This document shows positions 25,011 to 39,922 of a stretch of 64,000 bases of DNA, piece by piece (position 1 is the first letter of the stretch; every line of letters starts with the position of its first letter). The notes under the pieces are model-generated. The model was given only the letters and a program-made list of their open reading frames with translations, was not told where the DNA came from and ran no database searches. The stretch is taken from assembly GCA_013400975.1 (NCBI GenBank), contig WBMZ01008638.1:1-64000 (forward strand). The letters run 5' to 3'. Source of the DNA: Atrichornis clamosus (lineage: Eukaryota > Chordata > Aves > Passeriformes > Menuridae). Position numbers and translations under genes: made by a program.

Positions 25011-28000
25011 TAGTTTCCAATCCTCCAATTAATTTTCATGATGAAGTGATATCCCCTAATACATTCTTACATGAGGATGACAATCACTTTACACATATGG
25101 TGGGTTTTATACCAGTGGAGAACCCCTTTTTTCTGCGTATTTTCTTGATACTCATCAAACACTTGGGGATCCCTTTTTCAAGGCTTGTAGTTCTGCCATG
25201 TATTCAGACACAAAGGTACTGAACTCAGTTAACTGTGAGACAGTGGATCTCAGATCCTGCCAACAGGACTAACAAGCCCTCAAAACTTCATGTATAAGGG
25301 ATTTGATCAGAAACAGGGGTGAATTACTCAGGAAAAGGGCTAAAGTTTATTCTCAAATGATTGCTTCTGTTGTAGCACAGCTCCAGGTCTTTGCTGCTTG
25401 GTGAGAGAAGTTGAAGGATACTGGCTCTGATGTGTTCAGGATCCACTGAGCCAGCTGTGATTTACAGCTGTCGAGAGAATCAGAAGTAATTTATCTGAGG
25501 GATTCTGTGAGACCTATAAGTCTTCCTGGTAGTGGCCAGGTTTCCTGTTCCAGCCCCAAATGCCACGGTAGCCTAAGCCCTCTTTTGTCCCCTGCTGCCC
25601 TGTGCAGCATCTATGCTAGCAGTAGTGGGGAGCTCTCTACAGTCACCTCTATCCCTGTGCACAAGGATGCTGGCTGGCACATCCTTGAATCTTGTCTGGA
25701 ACACGACTTTCTTGTCTGGAAAGTTATTTATACAGGCAGAGGGGCAGATATGCTTGACTGAAGAACAGAGGTGATGTTGACAGAGGAGCAGACAAGTACC
25801 TTGACCCACCAGTAGCAAGTGCATGGTGCACTCACCAGCTGTCCTGCTGCATTGAGACTTCCATTTCCACTGGCTGAGGTGGACATACCCTGAGGATATG
25901 AGCCAAATGTTGTTTGCTGTAAGGACAGCTTCGATGTCCTGCTAAACTACCACTAACACAGTGAAGTGTTAATATTTTCATAATACTGCAGTTCAGTACT
26001 GTGACAGCAAGGTCAAGAACATATTAAAAGAAAGGATTGTCTACTGCACTGAGGTTTGACCCTTTTTTTTTAAAGTACTTGATGATTCTCCCTTTCATAT
26101 TCCATGCTAAGGAATCGTTTGACCTGAAAATGAAAAGGCAATGAGGCTAGTTAGAAGCAAAATGTTTTTGGAGAGTCGCTGTCTACCTGTGCTATACTTG
26201 AAATCATATTTCCATTAATTTCTGACAACTCAATGACATAGTGAGGAACTAATCTTGGTCTCTGTTTAAAACAATGAAAAATCTCACTGTCTTCAGGAGT
26301 GAGACCTCTGTTGCAAATATCTGCAGGGAAATAAAGCAAATCAGAAAAATCTGTACTTTTTTTCTTAGGTTCATTTATGGTTGCAATGGTTGTTGCATGC
26401 ATATTCAGGGGAAGAAATGAAGCAAAGCTTTATTTTTTTCCTTAATGTTGAGCTGTATATGGGATATAAATGGATGTCTAAGCAATGCCATCATTGTATG
26501 ATGTGCGTGTGCAAAACTTGAATTATGTGCAACTATTACAAGCCCATGTTATTCTACACCCACATTTTGCAAGAGGTGGTGGAAGTGGCGTGATGGTGGC
26601 CTGATAATGAGGGCAGTGATTGTTATTTGCCATTTAGAAACAGATATAGACACTGAAATTACTTAAATGCATAGGCTATTGCTATGTCAGGGGTGTAATT
26701 AGCTCTTATCAGTGGGTTTCTTGTGGCTCTCCTGACAGGAGACAAAAGTGGCTGGGTGATTCATGAAGTTAGATGAGCTCTGTATGCAGCACATACCCAC
26801 TGCATCAGAGTGGGTCACGGAGGTATCCCCCACCTGCATAACAACGGCTCTGTCCTGAGGAAGTTCCAGCACCGGGGAATGTAATGGCATGATGGTCACA
26901 AAAGCACTTATGATATCCTCTGAGTGGCTTTGGTATGGGCTCACCCAGTGTCAACAATACTGGGATCATTATCCAGCATTTCCCTGAGTTTGCCTGGCCA
27001 GGCAGCTTAGGTGTCCAGCATCCTATCCCTCCCTGCTTTTGCTGTCAGCCACCCTAGTTACAGTACCGCTGGTATGTTAGTAGAAACATACATGTTGGCA
27101 TTAAAACATGACTTTGGGACAATGTTGGTGTAGATAAGCTCTAAAATTTCATTCTACCCAAGAAATAAATTGAGGGACTTAGACCATAAAGTTCTATGCG
27201 AACATAATTCTTATCTGGATTGACGTTGTTTACACTGGTCAGCCATGCAGCCATCCACTTTGGCTGGAACCTGGTTTAAATCAGATTTAAACCCAATTTC
27301 TTTCCTCTGGTTGCTACCCACAAGACAGGTTCTAATGAAGGAATTAATAAAGCCTGCATAGACCTTGCAGTCTGGCTTTGCATTTGCAAACAGTCTTAGT
27401 TCTGAACATTTGACAGTTTGATATTTGATGCTGTTTTTATTAACAAGAGTTGATCTTGCACAAAAAGACTGGCCAAAGGTTCAACATAAAAGTTCAGTCC
27501 TGTTTAATATCCAACTACTTGCATGTCCGCTGAGCATATGTGTTGGTCCTTAGCCTCTGCTGCTGTGAACTGTCTCTATCCATTGTGTTTTGAGGAGTAA
27601 GGGAAGAACAAATAAAAGCACCAAAACAGGACTTCTGAATGTGTTAGTACTTTCTCTTCCAACTCATGTTATCTCTAGTCATAACATCAAGAAAAATAAG
27701 ACTTGTTAAATATGAGAATATTAAATACACTAATAAGTGTCAACAGTCATTGCAACTCTGAAAGGTAGTTGCTTCTTTCTTCACAGTACAAGTTATTTGC
27801 TCGCATTCAGTTATCTAATCAAATATGGGAATGCCTATGCTTCTCCCTCAAAGAAATTGAAGCAGCATTCTTAGTGAAATGATAGCATATGATTCTAACC
27901 AACCCAAAATTGGCAACAATCAAGCTGGAGCCAAACAGATTTTGAGGTTGTGACAGAATTGAGCAAGTCTGTTACTATCAGCCTCACCACAAGACTGCTG

Positions 28001-31000
28001 CCAAGAAGATTCCAAACTAAGCATACACAGCAGCTTCACTGAAAGAAAAATAATATTGACAAATGTTCTATGAAAGCACCAGATCTTCCTTTTTTCCCTA
28101 AAATTTTTTGCAAAACTTAGAAAGGAACAACATCCTCTAAAGATCTCTGACAACTCATAAAGGAAGCCGTATAGGTTTATATGTCTACAAATACCCCTAT
28201 AGGTCTTATTTCCACTTTTCACAGTATTGCTGGAATGAAATGTGAGGAAGAATCAGGATGCTAATGGCATGCAAGGCAGTGATACAATCTGAGTTTTGCA
28301 GCAAGAGTCTTGGAGAGCATCCAAATTGCATTTTTCCTGTGCTTCTCCAGTTATAGGGGGTAAGCTAGGTTCAGTACGGTCTTCAGCATGTGCTAATGTG
28401 GTAAAAACAGATTCACAGCCTACAGCAGCAATTCCATAGCTATAAGAGGACAAAGGGGCCGAAGATTGCAAACACTGCCACCACAGGCAAGCCTTGGAGG
28501 ACAAGGAGGTGCCAGATCTGTGATTAGAGTGTCTTCTGAAGTGGGTGTGAAAATGCCCCTCCAAATGCAGGCCAAGCCCTGGGCTGAAACCGTGTCAGTG
28601 GGCTGTAACTAGCAGGCTTGCAGTTGGGTTTCGTCTTCCAGTTGTGCCTGTAATGCAGGACCCTACAAGAGGCACACTGTGATGGAGGAACGACCTGAGC
28701 ATAAAGATATTTTATGGCGTATTCATGTCTTCCAGACATGAGTACCCAGTTACTGATTTTCGAGGAGTCCACTCAAAACTGTAGAGTGTGGAAAGTATTA
28801 AGCAGTGCTATCAGGGTGGAAAGTTCCCCTGCCGTTCGTCTGTGAAATGACATCTTGAATGTGTAATGTGTCCAACAGCCACATGACCTATGATAAGAAC
28901 TTCACTTTGCTGCACTGTTATGCCATCCCTGTTTCGCGTGGCTTTCAGAAGTTGATATGGTCACAAAACTCTGGTCTGCTTGCACACGGAGAGTGTATCT
29001 TCTGCAGATCACATTGGATGGCACAGTATTGGCAGAAATTTTTCTGTTTCTTCTTTAGGGCAAGATTGCATTGATCAAAGTTGAAGAATTTGAAAATCCT
29101 TCCCAGGCAGTTGCTTTATGATCTAGAGAGAATATGAACTAAAGGAAGGCAGTGAAAACTAGCAATAACTATGTGACTCCACTGTAGAACAGATGCTCCC
29201 TTCTCACCATATTTCCTTGAGCACTCCTAGAGAGGGGAGCATTTACCTTTTAAAATTTCCCATCCCAGAAGGCCACTGCCAAATAGCTTCCATTAAGAGA
29301 AATAATGAGCAAGAGTTCCTAGAGGTACTGCCAGCTCTACGTGCTACAGTTTCTGAGAGCCAGACTTCAAGTCCTACACTGATCCCTGCCACACGAGGGG
29401 TGTTTCTTACTTGCTGCAATGTTTTTAAAGAATGGCTCAGTGCATGTGCATTCAAGAGGCAAAGTACCTAACATTGCTGGTCACTTTTGACAACTTTGAC
29501 AGTATCAATGTTCACAATCAATCTGAATACTGATACTAGATGCTATTTTGACACATTAAGAATATAACAAGCATAGTTTACTGATATGCTGAATTTAAAA
29601 AACAAAAGCCACCCTCAAAGACCGTTGGAAGTGAAAACCTTGTAACATTTCAGTGATGTATATGAAAGCAAAACTAAACTGAAAAACTCTGGGCTTCCAA
29701 TTCTGACAAAAATAGCTGATGATTGAAGGTACACAGATGTCTGAAATTCTTCCAGTTATAGTAATCGGATTTTAAAGATACTTTTCTTTTCAGATATATG
29801 ATATTTATCTTGACAGAGTTTACTCAACAGTTTCATTGTTCCATGCATTTCCCTTTGGTGCTCTGAAAATGAAAGCAAGTTTGTTCTTTTCATCTATAGC
29901 CATTCCCTCAGTAGCTGTCATTTATTATGGAGAAAAAAGGATTGTGTTGTATTTCTGCATGCATTTGACTTTGCATGTAGCTATATTTTTCTTTCAGTAA
30001 ATGTATCTTGGGGCTTGGGGAATTGTTTTGATGAAAGGACTGCTTTTTAAGCCAGAATATCTTTATCTCTCAAAGAGCCTCAGTTCCTGTGGGCTAAATT
30101 AAAAAAAAAAATCCTTAAGAAGCCAAACATCATCATCTTAATAAATGCTAGCTTTTAGACATCTGCCTTCTAGGGTATAATCTGTAACTCTAGGTGTATA
30201 GGTGCCTCTGCAGGTACCTCCTTAGCAGTGCTGGGTGCTTAGCAAGAGTAACAACAGACAATATCTTGACAATGGAGGGAGAAATGTTAGCATTAGCTAT
30301 CTAACTTCTGCCTTTCTAAAGTGGTTTTTGAAAAGCTTCTCAAGGGCATCAACCCCTGTTTTTATCCAATAGATCAAGCCTGTCAACAAATGCTCCAGTT
30401 TTGACAGGTCTTCCCAACTTAGAGAAGTCAGATCTGTTTCTTCTGCTTTCCCTGAGGCTGCTTGAAATAGAGCTGAATCCCTGACGGCAAAACTTGGCCA
30501 CTCTCAAGAATCAGACCTTTAGGAAGCAGGCAGGTGCTGTAGCTTTCCTTCCCAGCTGCACTTCAGCCTGCAACCCCTTAATGCACAAATAAGGGTTTTC
30601 AGGAAGGCTACCCAGGGCTCAAGTAAGCTGCAAGGGTTTGTGTGTGCTCTTACAGAGTGATGTAACTGCAAAAGGAGGCATTCACAGCACCCTCCATTTT
30701 CACCAGAACGAACTTTTTACTGAGCAGTAGTTAGAAGATGATTTGGGAGTGGAGAGGTGTTTGTTTTCCCCATGAAACAGATGTGAAGGTTATCTAAATT
30801 GTAGTCCTCAGATTTCCACTTCACACTTTTCACAATAATATGGGAGAGGTGCTTCCTCTCAGGAGCTCTTTTTATCTTCCAAAGGCAAGAGTGGATCCTG
30901 CTTCATTCTTTTCAAGACCATTCTCGCATGGTTAATCCTTCCTCACGGTTTAGAGAAATACATCTAACCTCTTTTTGTCTTTTCTATTTGCCTGCTCAGC

Positions 31001-32439
31001 ACTATTCTGAAGCATGTATGTGTGTGCAAGACTTAAGTATTTAACTGTAGGCAATAAATTCTGTTCTAGAAGGCAGATGTTATCAGGTGCTATCACACCA
31101 GTTGTCAAATGTTTATTAGAATTAACAAATTTGTGTTTTGTTTTGGTTTTACTTCTGTCTGTAAATCCATTTATCTGCAAAAAAATTCTTAGTTTCACAG
31201 GAAAGCAAAACCCCACGTTTCATATGACAGCTCACTGTTAAGGATTTCTTAATTAGAAGGTTTAGATTCATTTTTAGTTCCTTAAAACTGCCATTTCTAA
31301 TCTACAGAAGTCCCATGGGCCTGACTCCTTCTTCTTCCAGACTCGTATGCCTTTTATAGACATCAGATGGGATGACACTCACCCCACAATCCCCCTGAGC
31401 TCTGTCTCAGAAAAATGTGATATTTTTTTTTCCCCTTCAAAATTAATTCCCCAACTTATGCGAAACTACCAGGGGATGTTAAAAACAGTGATGTATTTGC
31501 CAGTAGGGCTCCAAAATAATTTTGAAAGAGTGTGACTGTTTTGAGCCTGAGCAGGGTGTTTTGGTTTTGTTTGGTTTTTTTTTTTTTTAATAGTAATGTC
31601 AATATGGTGTGACACAATATAGGCCACATAAAGTCTTTGTGCAGCCTCACTGCTGCTTTGGAAGTAATTACCTTTCCATTAATGCAAATGGTCAAAAAAG
31701 TTGATTTATCATGCATCTGTCAAATCCAGAGACTGCATTACAGAAACTCTTTTAGAACATCTTGAGCTAACTATTAAGAGGGGTGAAAAGATTTTCACAA
31801 AATAGAAACTCTATAATTAGACACAGAGCAAGTACACTGTATTAAGACAGGAGACATTGAGGAGTACTGGGGTGTGGATCACAATAAATTACCTTAAATG
31901 AGCAGCATGCACTATATTAATAAACATTATAACAGAATTTACAGAATACATGACTTTACTATGGCATTCTTAGCCAATTATAACCTCTTTGTGGAAAGAG
32001 AAAAACTCTACATAAACGGTTGTCTGAAAGTCCTTGACAGAAAAATACTGATTCTTATTTATAAACTGTAAAGGAATGCAACATCTGCAGTGCTAAGATG
32101 AGAACAAAATTGCTCGCTGTGTTCCTTGTACTGACCAAGACACTTTGGATATATTGTCGTGTCTGTGACTTCTTGGGATAGACACACTGGTGCTTATAGA
32201 GTAGCTAAAGGAAGAAACAAGGTGGGTTTTTTTGAAACAAGTTTTTGGGTCAGAGATGCATTTTTTTAGAGAGAAATGACATACAAGACTAACCCTTGCC
32301 AGTACTCAAAGCACAGTCTCAGCAGGTCACAAAATGACTCTTGGTGGGAAGGTGCAGACACCAACTGGCCAGGGGACAAACTCTTTAGGAGTGGGGACGT
32401 CAAGAAAGCTTCAGCTCACACGTTTGCCCCATGCAGTCC
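25011..32439. other. No gene recognised
   Basis: About 7.4 kb of repeat-poor unique sequence at typical bird-intron composition. No exon with both splice sites and an open frame stood out. Only short homopolymers (A-run near 30100, T-run near 31575) interrupt it. There is no recognisable transposon, RNA gene or CpG clustering. Confidence 0.55.
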
Positions 32440-32512
32440 TGCTGGTGGCATGGCCAAGGCCCTGGCCCTGCCCTGGCCAGGTGGCCAAGGTGGCCCTGCA
32501 GCTGCTCCTGCC
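32440..32512. other. GGCC/TGGCCA-rich GC cluster
   Basis: A short GC-rich patch in which GGCC recurs about seven times in ~60 bases, including three TGGCCA palindromes. It shows little CpG, so it is not an island. It may be a decayed short tandem repeat or a cluster of NF1-type half sites. A 127-codon open frame crosses it without recognisable content. Confidence 0.5.
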
Positions 32513-35500
32513 ACCTGCGTCTTCCCTATGGTTGTGCAGCCGCAGACTCCCTGACGGTGTTAAAACACGGCTTATGGCTCTCTTGATGGATGAGCTTGAA
32601 TTTGGTTCTAGGTCACACTCAGCTGTTTTCCAGATCTGGTCTTTAGCTGTCTGTATGTGGTCTTATGCACACATATATGAAAGAGTTTGTTTTATCTTTA
32701 GAGCTGTTACTCTTTAAGAGAGAAGTATCAATTGCCTGTCAGATTGTTTTTATGACCTTGTCACACAATGCAACAGACTCCTTTATTTATCTACTGTGAA
32801 GCATGGAATTATCTTCAAAACGAGCTGAAGAAATAATTACAAAATGGGCAATAAAAAGATTAAAATCAAACTCCAGTAGAGGAGAGCAACGCCAGTTGCT
32901 CCTGCTAAATAGAAGCTTTGAAGACCAAAGGGATCTAGCACAGCATTAGACTGTAAAAAAAAATGTGTTCTTTTCAAACAAAGTGCTTTTTTACTGGTTT
33001 TGATTACTTTCTTCATTGACATCAGGTATTAAATATTACCAGAAGCTGGATTCTGGAGAAATGGAGAACATTCTTCCATTCCAGTGAGCAAATCTCTTGA
33101 CCTTGTGTGTCTGACCACTTGCTAATCAGAAATGAGCTTTGTCTGTCTTGCATGACAGGACAAAATTAAACAGAAATTTGGTCTACCATGTTTGGCCCAA
33201 ACTCCTCACACCCACTGTGCTAGTTATTTTCTGGTTACTACCACTAATGTAGAAAGGAATACTTTTCTCTGATCTCTTTGAGTGTCAGTAAGGTCATTTG
33301 GATCTCTGATTCAAAAAGGTGCTACATAAACACCATATTAAAAGTAAAAATAAGTTTTAAAAAAGAGAGAAAAGGATGTCATTTCTAGTTCAGGTATTAT
33401 GGAAACTCCAAGAAAAGTATAATAAATCATTTTCCAGCTGTAGATGTCCTCAGGGAAAACCCTTGACAGTTCCTTTAAAATAAAAGATATTTTAATTATC
33501 TTCAGTAGTGTCGAAGCAGCATTCAGAAAGGAGGAGAACATGTTTTTAGATTTTGAGACTGACTTGTCCAATTAATTTACTAAGTCTATGGCACTTGAAC
33601 AGACCTGTGATGGATGTACAAATGACTGAGTGCTTCACTGCGTATTTGTAAAGCAGATGATTGATGTATCGCATCATTTCTTTGAGCCGTGGAACTGATT
33701 TATATGCTCTGTGCTATATAGACATTCTCTTTGTCAGTTGGGGCTATAAAACCCCCCACAGGCAATTGTCTGCTATTCAGTGTTTCCCATTCACTGAAAT
33801 TACACATAATTTTAGCCTGTGCATTTGCAAACTGTGCTTTGCCATTTCCATTTGAAAATGCCTTTGTGTTAAACATTTTTGACTTGTCTAAATAAATATT
33901 ATCCATAATAACCCTATATCAATCCATTACAAAACCATGAAACTACGTACTGCATTTAGATTTAATCCCTGAAACAAAGCCTGTTCCCTCCTCACTCGTG
34001 TGTTGCTTTCACAGCTGATACTCACAGCTGCTGAGAAATCTGAGCAACAGAGGAATCTAATATTGCTTTCATCTTGCTAAAGCTACAGGATCTGCAGTAA
34101 AATAATGTTTGAGTCCCTGGTCTTTGAATATACACACAATAAAATTCCAAAAGTGCAGAAACCTATTGGCAGATAAATAAGTCTATGCTTATGGGTGGAG
34201 GTAAGTATTCAAACTTACTCAATTCCAAATTCCATCTAAACCTCATTAGTGACACATTTATATCATTAGCTGAAAGAGCTTTAGTGTAGTCAGCTAGAAA
34301 CAACTATTTAGGAAATAGCTGTAAGCTCTGCTGGTGAAAAATGGGTTTTCCATTAGAGACTGTCAACTCACAGGATTAAGCTACAACTTTGACTTGTGAT
34401 GATCCAGAAAATACAGACTTTCTACAAGCAGAAACTGCTGGATGAGAAGTACAAAATGCCTTCTTTACTGTTCTAATTGCTCATCTTGAAACACTTTCTT
34501 CTCTAAAACTCTCTTTAATCTTCAGACAGTGCTATAATACATTTCTGGAGCAGAGTATGATGACTGGGTTTACTTGAAAAATGCTCAAAGAGAAACTGTG
34601 GAGTTCCAGTGGCTGTGGATTCTGAAGTTAAGTTACACGTAATATAGAACTATTTCCTTTACTGGTTTTAATATTTTCTTCCTTAGAATTATGTTGCAAG
34701 TATCCTCGTCAGTATAACATGGAGCATTGAAAAAAGACTTATGCAATAGATTATCTCTCTGTATGTCACTTTTATGAAGATACAGCTTCCAAACTCAGTG
34801 AGATAAGCCCGCATCCTCTGGTCTTAGGGGCCATAGCAAAACATACTCTGAAATATGGACTAACCAAGTGTAAAGGCAGGAACATTCTACATATGAATAT
34901 GTTCAACTTCAGCCAGATGTAAATAAGTTTGACTCCTCTATTTTGGCAGACAGTTCCATATCCCCGTAACTTTTATAGTTAAAGTCTGCTTATAACGTTG
35001 TCTTTTATACCAGATACAAGGTTTTCTTGTTGTTTCTCTGCTTAAATGGAAACTTCTTAATTTTATCTTTCCTGACCTATTTCTATTTTTCATTATTGCA
35101 GTGGAGCAGGCAAATAAAGTGCCACAATTTTCTGGAATTTCTTTAACACTACAGGTTTTTTTCTGCCATCTCCTTTTTGTGGAAGAAGAACAGAAGGGAC
35201 AAAAGAGAAACCAAAACTCATTGAGATAACCTTCATAAGTCTTTACGGAATCACTGCATGGTGTATGCCAGCAAGACAGCAAAGCCCACACGAACGTCAG
35301 TCTGAGCTATTTGTTCATGAGACCATTGGTCTCTTTGTCCTTTGCTCCTTGACCATCTCTTTCCAAAGGATCCTACTTACCAGAGTCTCTGTCTGTCAAT
35401 CCACTCCAAAATGGATTTCATTATGTAGATAAAGGAAAACAATGATGTAATTTGGTCTGCAAGGTCTTTCCCAGGTATTGCCAGTGTGTCCTCACCCATA

Positions 35501-38500
35501 CCAGGTATATTTATTTCACATCCTTCCCCAGGTGCCTCCATATGGGACAGAAGTAGATTCAGTGGATGGAAGGCCATACTTGTAAATGAATGCATGGAAT
35601 GTCTGCTCTGCTGAGTGTGGGATTAACCTTCTGAGCTACCCTGAGCCAAGCTCTTCTGCCAAGTACTCTCTGTGGCATCGGGGTCTGCCTTCTAGAATAA
35701 TCACAGTTAATTCAAGACCCTGCAGTGTGTACTGAGTAGTTACAATTATTCCATCAAAGTGCATTACTGTGATTCTGTCACTATCAAGTGTAATCTTACA
35801 TCAGGTTGCTAATCTGCCTAGGTTTATTAGAGCCTCTCACAGGCCTCTCCAGATTTGATTTAACTGAACAATTCTGTAATTCTGTTACCCAAACTTCCTT
35901 TTTTTCCCATCTATTTCTCTTTTCCAAATTGTCCTTTATTGCAGCACTTTTCACATATATTGGTTCCAGGAGTACTTTTGTCCCATACTGGGCTTTCAGG
36001 ATTTTAATTTCCTCTGTTGTGTATGTGCATATGTTAGTGTATTAACTAGCACTGATCAGGGTGTAAATCACAGAGTGTCTCATTACCAAAGCAGATCATT
36101 AAATGTAGGAGGGTTTTTTATCCAAAATGTGTAAGAATGTCATCTTTTCCTAAAAATACCACTCAGATCTGTCAACAAGATCTTTCTTTACGGAGAGCTA
36201 GTCAGACATTTTTTTTAATCTCCACATTTTCCTAGTCCATTAAAAGGCATTTATTTTTATGATGCCCCTTTCTGCCGTATATTTCATCTGAAACATATTC
36301 TTACCCCATTTCAAATGCAGGTTTCTAGAAGCTGTATGTTATTTGTAGAAAAGATTTGTAAGAACGATCTCAAATTATTGCCCAGCCTTTGTCTTGGGTA
36401 CATTTCTTTCAGCATTCCTCATGTCTGAAGCAAGACTTGAAATATGGTAAAGTGCTGAAATCTGACTGAAATCAAGAGCTCTTCTATACTCAGGAGCTTT
36501 GAATGACTTTCAGTAGTAAAATAAATTCCTGCTATTGATCTAATTTCAGGATCCAAAAGCATCTGTGGGAATTAATTAACTTCCACTAAGCTGCAAAGGA
36601 CTTATCCAAAAAGATGGCAGCATGAATTCCCTGCAGCCCTATTCAAGATTTTCCTGGTGCTCCTTCACAGAAGACATTAGGCATAGATGGACTGTGGTGG
36701 GTGGAGGGAGACAAGGCAACTGCCTCAGGAGCCCCCATCTCTTTTCCATCACCTGCCCCACAGAAGTGATAAGAGCGGGTGAAGACCAAAATGCACCATA
36801 AGACACCTGATGTGGGGACAGGCCCCTTCTGGGGCTGATGGGGCCAAATGCCCCACTCAGCACCCCCGAGCCCTCCCTCACGCAGCACTGGCTGCGCTGG
36901 ATGTGCTCCTGGCAATCTGAAGTCACGTTGCCTGAATGGACTAAACGTGTTAGTTCGCTCTTTCCCTCCTCTCATCCTTTAGCTAGGGGCAGCACAGGGG
37001 TTTTGTTAAGCTTTGGGAAAAAAAAGACAGCTCTAGACATTCAAGACTTTGGTCAACTAGATAAAGATGTGTCTGTGGTGCTTCAGGACAAATGCCAGCT
37101 GATGGATAGGGCAGCAGGAGTTTTTTTAGACAAAGAGGAAAGAACAGAACAAGCCTTGAACCTAGCTCTTGGCTCTGAGGAAAAAAAATAAAGATATTTT
37201 GAGCTCACTAACAAGGTCCTATCTTTTGCTTGTTTACAGAAAGGTTTGCAACAAGGGCATAACACTACAGTGCAAGTGGAATACACAGGTCATGAAGAGT
37301 ATGAAAGAATTTTGTACATGTGTACGTGAATATGATTTACTTCTGATAACCCAGCTCGGTAAACCCTCACCTGAGAGATTTAAATCACACTCAATTTTCA
37401 CCGTGTTTGCCTACCCCTATTTAGCAGACTGCAATGCAACTCTAAAAGCTGGGTTGCCTGCTCTTTCAAAACCAGCTTATTTACACGAGGTATTCATTAC
37501 ACAGCATGGTAATTTATTTTGAAAGCAAATTTACCCTCTTCATCAAGCTGTGAGTTATGTGCAACCTGAACTATGTAGATAGACGTGGAAAAGCGAGGTT
37601 TGGTTATTGTAAATCATTATCCTGGCAGTGGTCCAAGCCCTAAGGGCTTCAGCTGTTACATTAGTAGAGCAGATATAAGCTCCCCTATAACTAATCCACG
37701 TCGGTTACAAAATACAATAATATACCTATGTAAGCCAGTCATGTGAAAATTAGCAAGGTTTTCTGGCAATGCTTGACAGTTATCTAGTCCACTGTATACA
37801 GTGCAGAAAAAAAGTCATAAAAATACAGGGATAATACCCTATCATACAAATAATAGAGGAGACTTAGTAGAGGTTACATCAATAATAATTTTTATAAATT
37901 CCAACTGACACATGCCTTAATAGAAAAGCCTGGGGAGGTGGAAATGAAAGCATATCAGAAGAAAAAACCCTCATTATTTAAAATATTTTTTGTTTCAATA
38001 TAATCTTCTTCACACTATGTCAATTTTTAAAGACTCCACTACGTAATTACAATCACAGTAAACAAGCAGTAATGATTTTTTCCCTTGTTCTGTATTGGAA
38101 ATAAGAATAGGAATACAGATATGTATTCCCTTGGGTGATACGTTTTAATCAGATTGGTTTTTATAGGGTCTTTCTCAAACTGATCAGAATAGCCTGAAAC
38201 CTGTCAGAGAAAGCTTGTTGCCTAGAATAAGCCTTTAATAATATTTCACAGCTGATTTGGTTTTTAGTTAATTTGCCCTTGAGGAAAAGAACAGGGTCAG
38301 TAGGACCCTTGTATGTGTTGGTGTTGGGCACAGCACAAAGGAACTATAATCATTATACCAGTATCTGGTTGCAGAATTGAAAATCAGAGAAGGAAGAGTA
38401 GTGGAGAAAAAGAAACAAGAATTAGCCAGGAGAGACAACTAACACATTACAAGCTCCCTGCTGATTTAACAGAGATCACGTTCTCTTCTCCTTGAAATAC

Positions 38501-39799
38501 AGAACTGTCTCTTCAAGTTCATTGGTTTAAAGCGAAGGGAGTTATTTCACATTTATGCAGCTTGTGCCGTGTGTAACCCTCGAACAGAATCTCACCCAGA
38601 AACTCTCTTTAAACCTTGAAAAGGTCAGACATGGAACTCCTTCAGCCTTTATTATTAAAAGCTTCCTGCCTGGTTTCACTGTACAGAAAGAGGCAGTGAC
38701 CTTACATTTAATCACATCAAGGACTCTGTGCTTTAACTTACTTAAAAGAGTCCTTATTCAGGATAGCTTTATCCAAGAAGTCTTTTGCCAGACAACGATG
38801 TTTTAAAAGCAGCGTGCAAAATATCCCTCTTGCTGCAGACTCCAGCTGCTGAGTAAGCAGCCTCTCCACTGCCTGCAGTAAGGAGACGGCGAGAGAGGTC
38901 CAGAGGAATCTGCATTCAGCCAAATCTATCCCATATGCATGCAAAACCTAATGGAAATCAGTTGTGAGGCTCTACAGCTGTACAGGAGTACATGTGATTT
39001 ACAGCAAGGCAAAGGATTTGCAGAATCCTACGTCTTTGGTGCTTTCATTTTTTAATGCTTCAGCCTGAGCAAAATTAATCTTCTTAATGAAGTAAAATGG
39101 AGGAGTAATTAGCTCCTTTGCTTGCGTATGTGCCATCAAAATGCCTTTGCTGGGTTTCAGAAGTGCATAGGACTTGCATTCTTACCTGCTGCTTGAATTT
39201 CCCTGTTTAAAAATGCAGCAGATGTAGCTTGAAAAAATGTTTCTGCTGTGAGCTGTGTGCTAAGACTCTGATAAATGCCTTGTCACATTTGCTCTGCTTT
39301 GTACTTGGAAAGATTCTTATTTGTTTGCTTTTATGTTTCTACAACTCTCTCCTGTTTTTGCACACCATTTCCAGGCAGGGATAATTCTGTCAGGGGTGAC
39401 GGGCTCTGGGCAAAACTTTCTGTTCTGCGTTTGGCTTTTCTCCACAGGGGTTATGTGGAGCTGAACGATGAAAGAAAGTCCAAAGTCTGCCTCAGAAAAG
39501 CCCCTTCTTGACTGTTTCATCTCAGCCCTTACAGTTTTGCTATCTGTGTGTGTCTGTGTAACTGCCCAGCACTACTTGAGGAACGGTGTCATCTATAACA
39601 TACTGGCATGACTTGAGGCAAAACAACATTTCCCTTCTGCTAAAAGACCCACTGACTCATTCATCTCCTGTTTGGAAAAACTCCCTGGGACAAATTCTGA
39701 TTTCTAAAGAGAAGATATTGTTGGGGGCAAATGGGAGGAAGAAGGGTGGTCTTGTAACTGCAGGACAGAAGAGAAAAAAATAGCAAGTCCAGGTCCTTT
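32513..39799. other. No gene recognised
   Basis: Mostly plain AT-rich sequence. A minus-strand open frame (35377-35595) ends exactly at a strong donor (CTCTG|GTAAGTAGG) but lacks a good acceptor. A plus-strand GGAG|GTAAGTATT donor at 34200/34201 has only weak acceptors and stops in all frames. About 36640-36970 is GC-richer with no identifiable content. About 39040-39240 is AT-rich with several TAATTA/ATTAAT words and could be conserved. Confidence 0.5.
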
Positions 39800-39922
39800 T
39801 CATTATCTTGAAAGGATAATGTCACCTATCGGCACCTCAGTTTCTGTAAAACAGGGAAATAATTCTTATTGTTACAGCCAATCTGTTCAAATACTGTGAG
39901 AGTACATCACAGCACTTTGGTG
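39800..39922 (-). mobile_element. MIR-type SINE relic (antisense)
   Basis: 'ggcacctcagtttctgtaaaacagggaaataatt' (39831 onward) is the reverse complement of the MIR core, which antisense copies usually show as CCTCAGTTTCC-CTGTAAAATGGGGATAAT. It is followed by 'atactgtgagagta' and 'cagcactttgg', which fit the adjoining GTGAGGATTAAAT...AAAGCACTTTG segment. The landmarks are in the expected order and spacing, with moderate decay. Confidence 0.6.

Noticed and set aside
34100..34200. Plus-strand segment ending at GGAG|GTAAGTATT
   Set aside because: Acceptors are weak and all three frames have stops; at most a non-coding exon.
35377..35595. Minus-strand open frame ending at a strong donor (CTCTG|GTAAGTAGG)
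   Set aside because: No adequate acceptor upstream of the open stretch.
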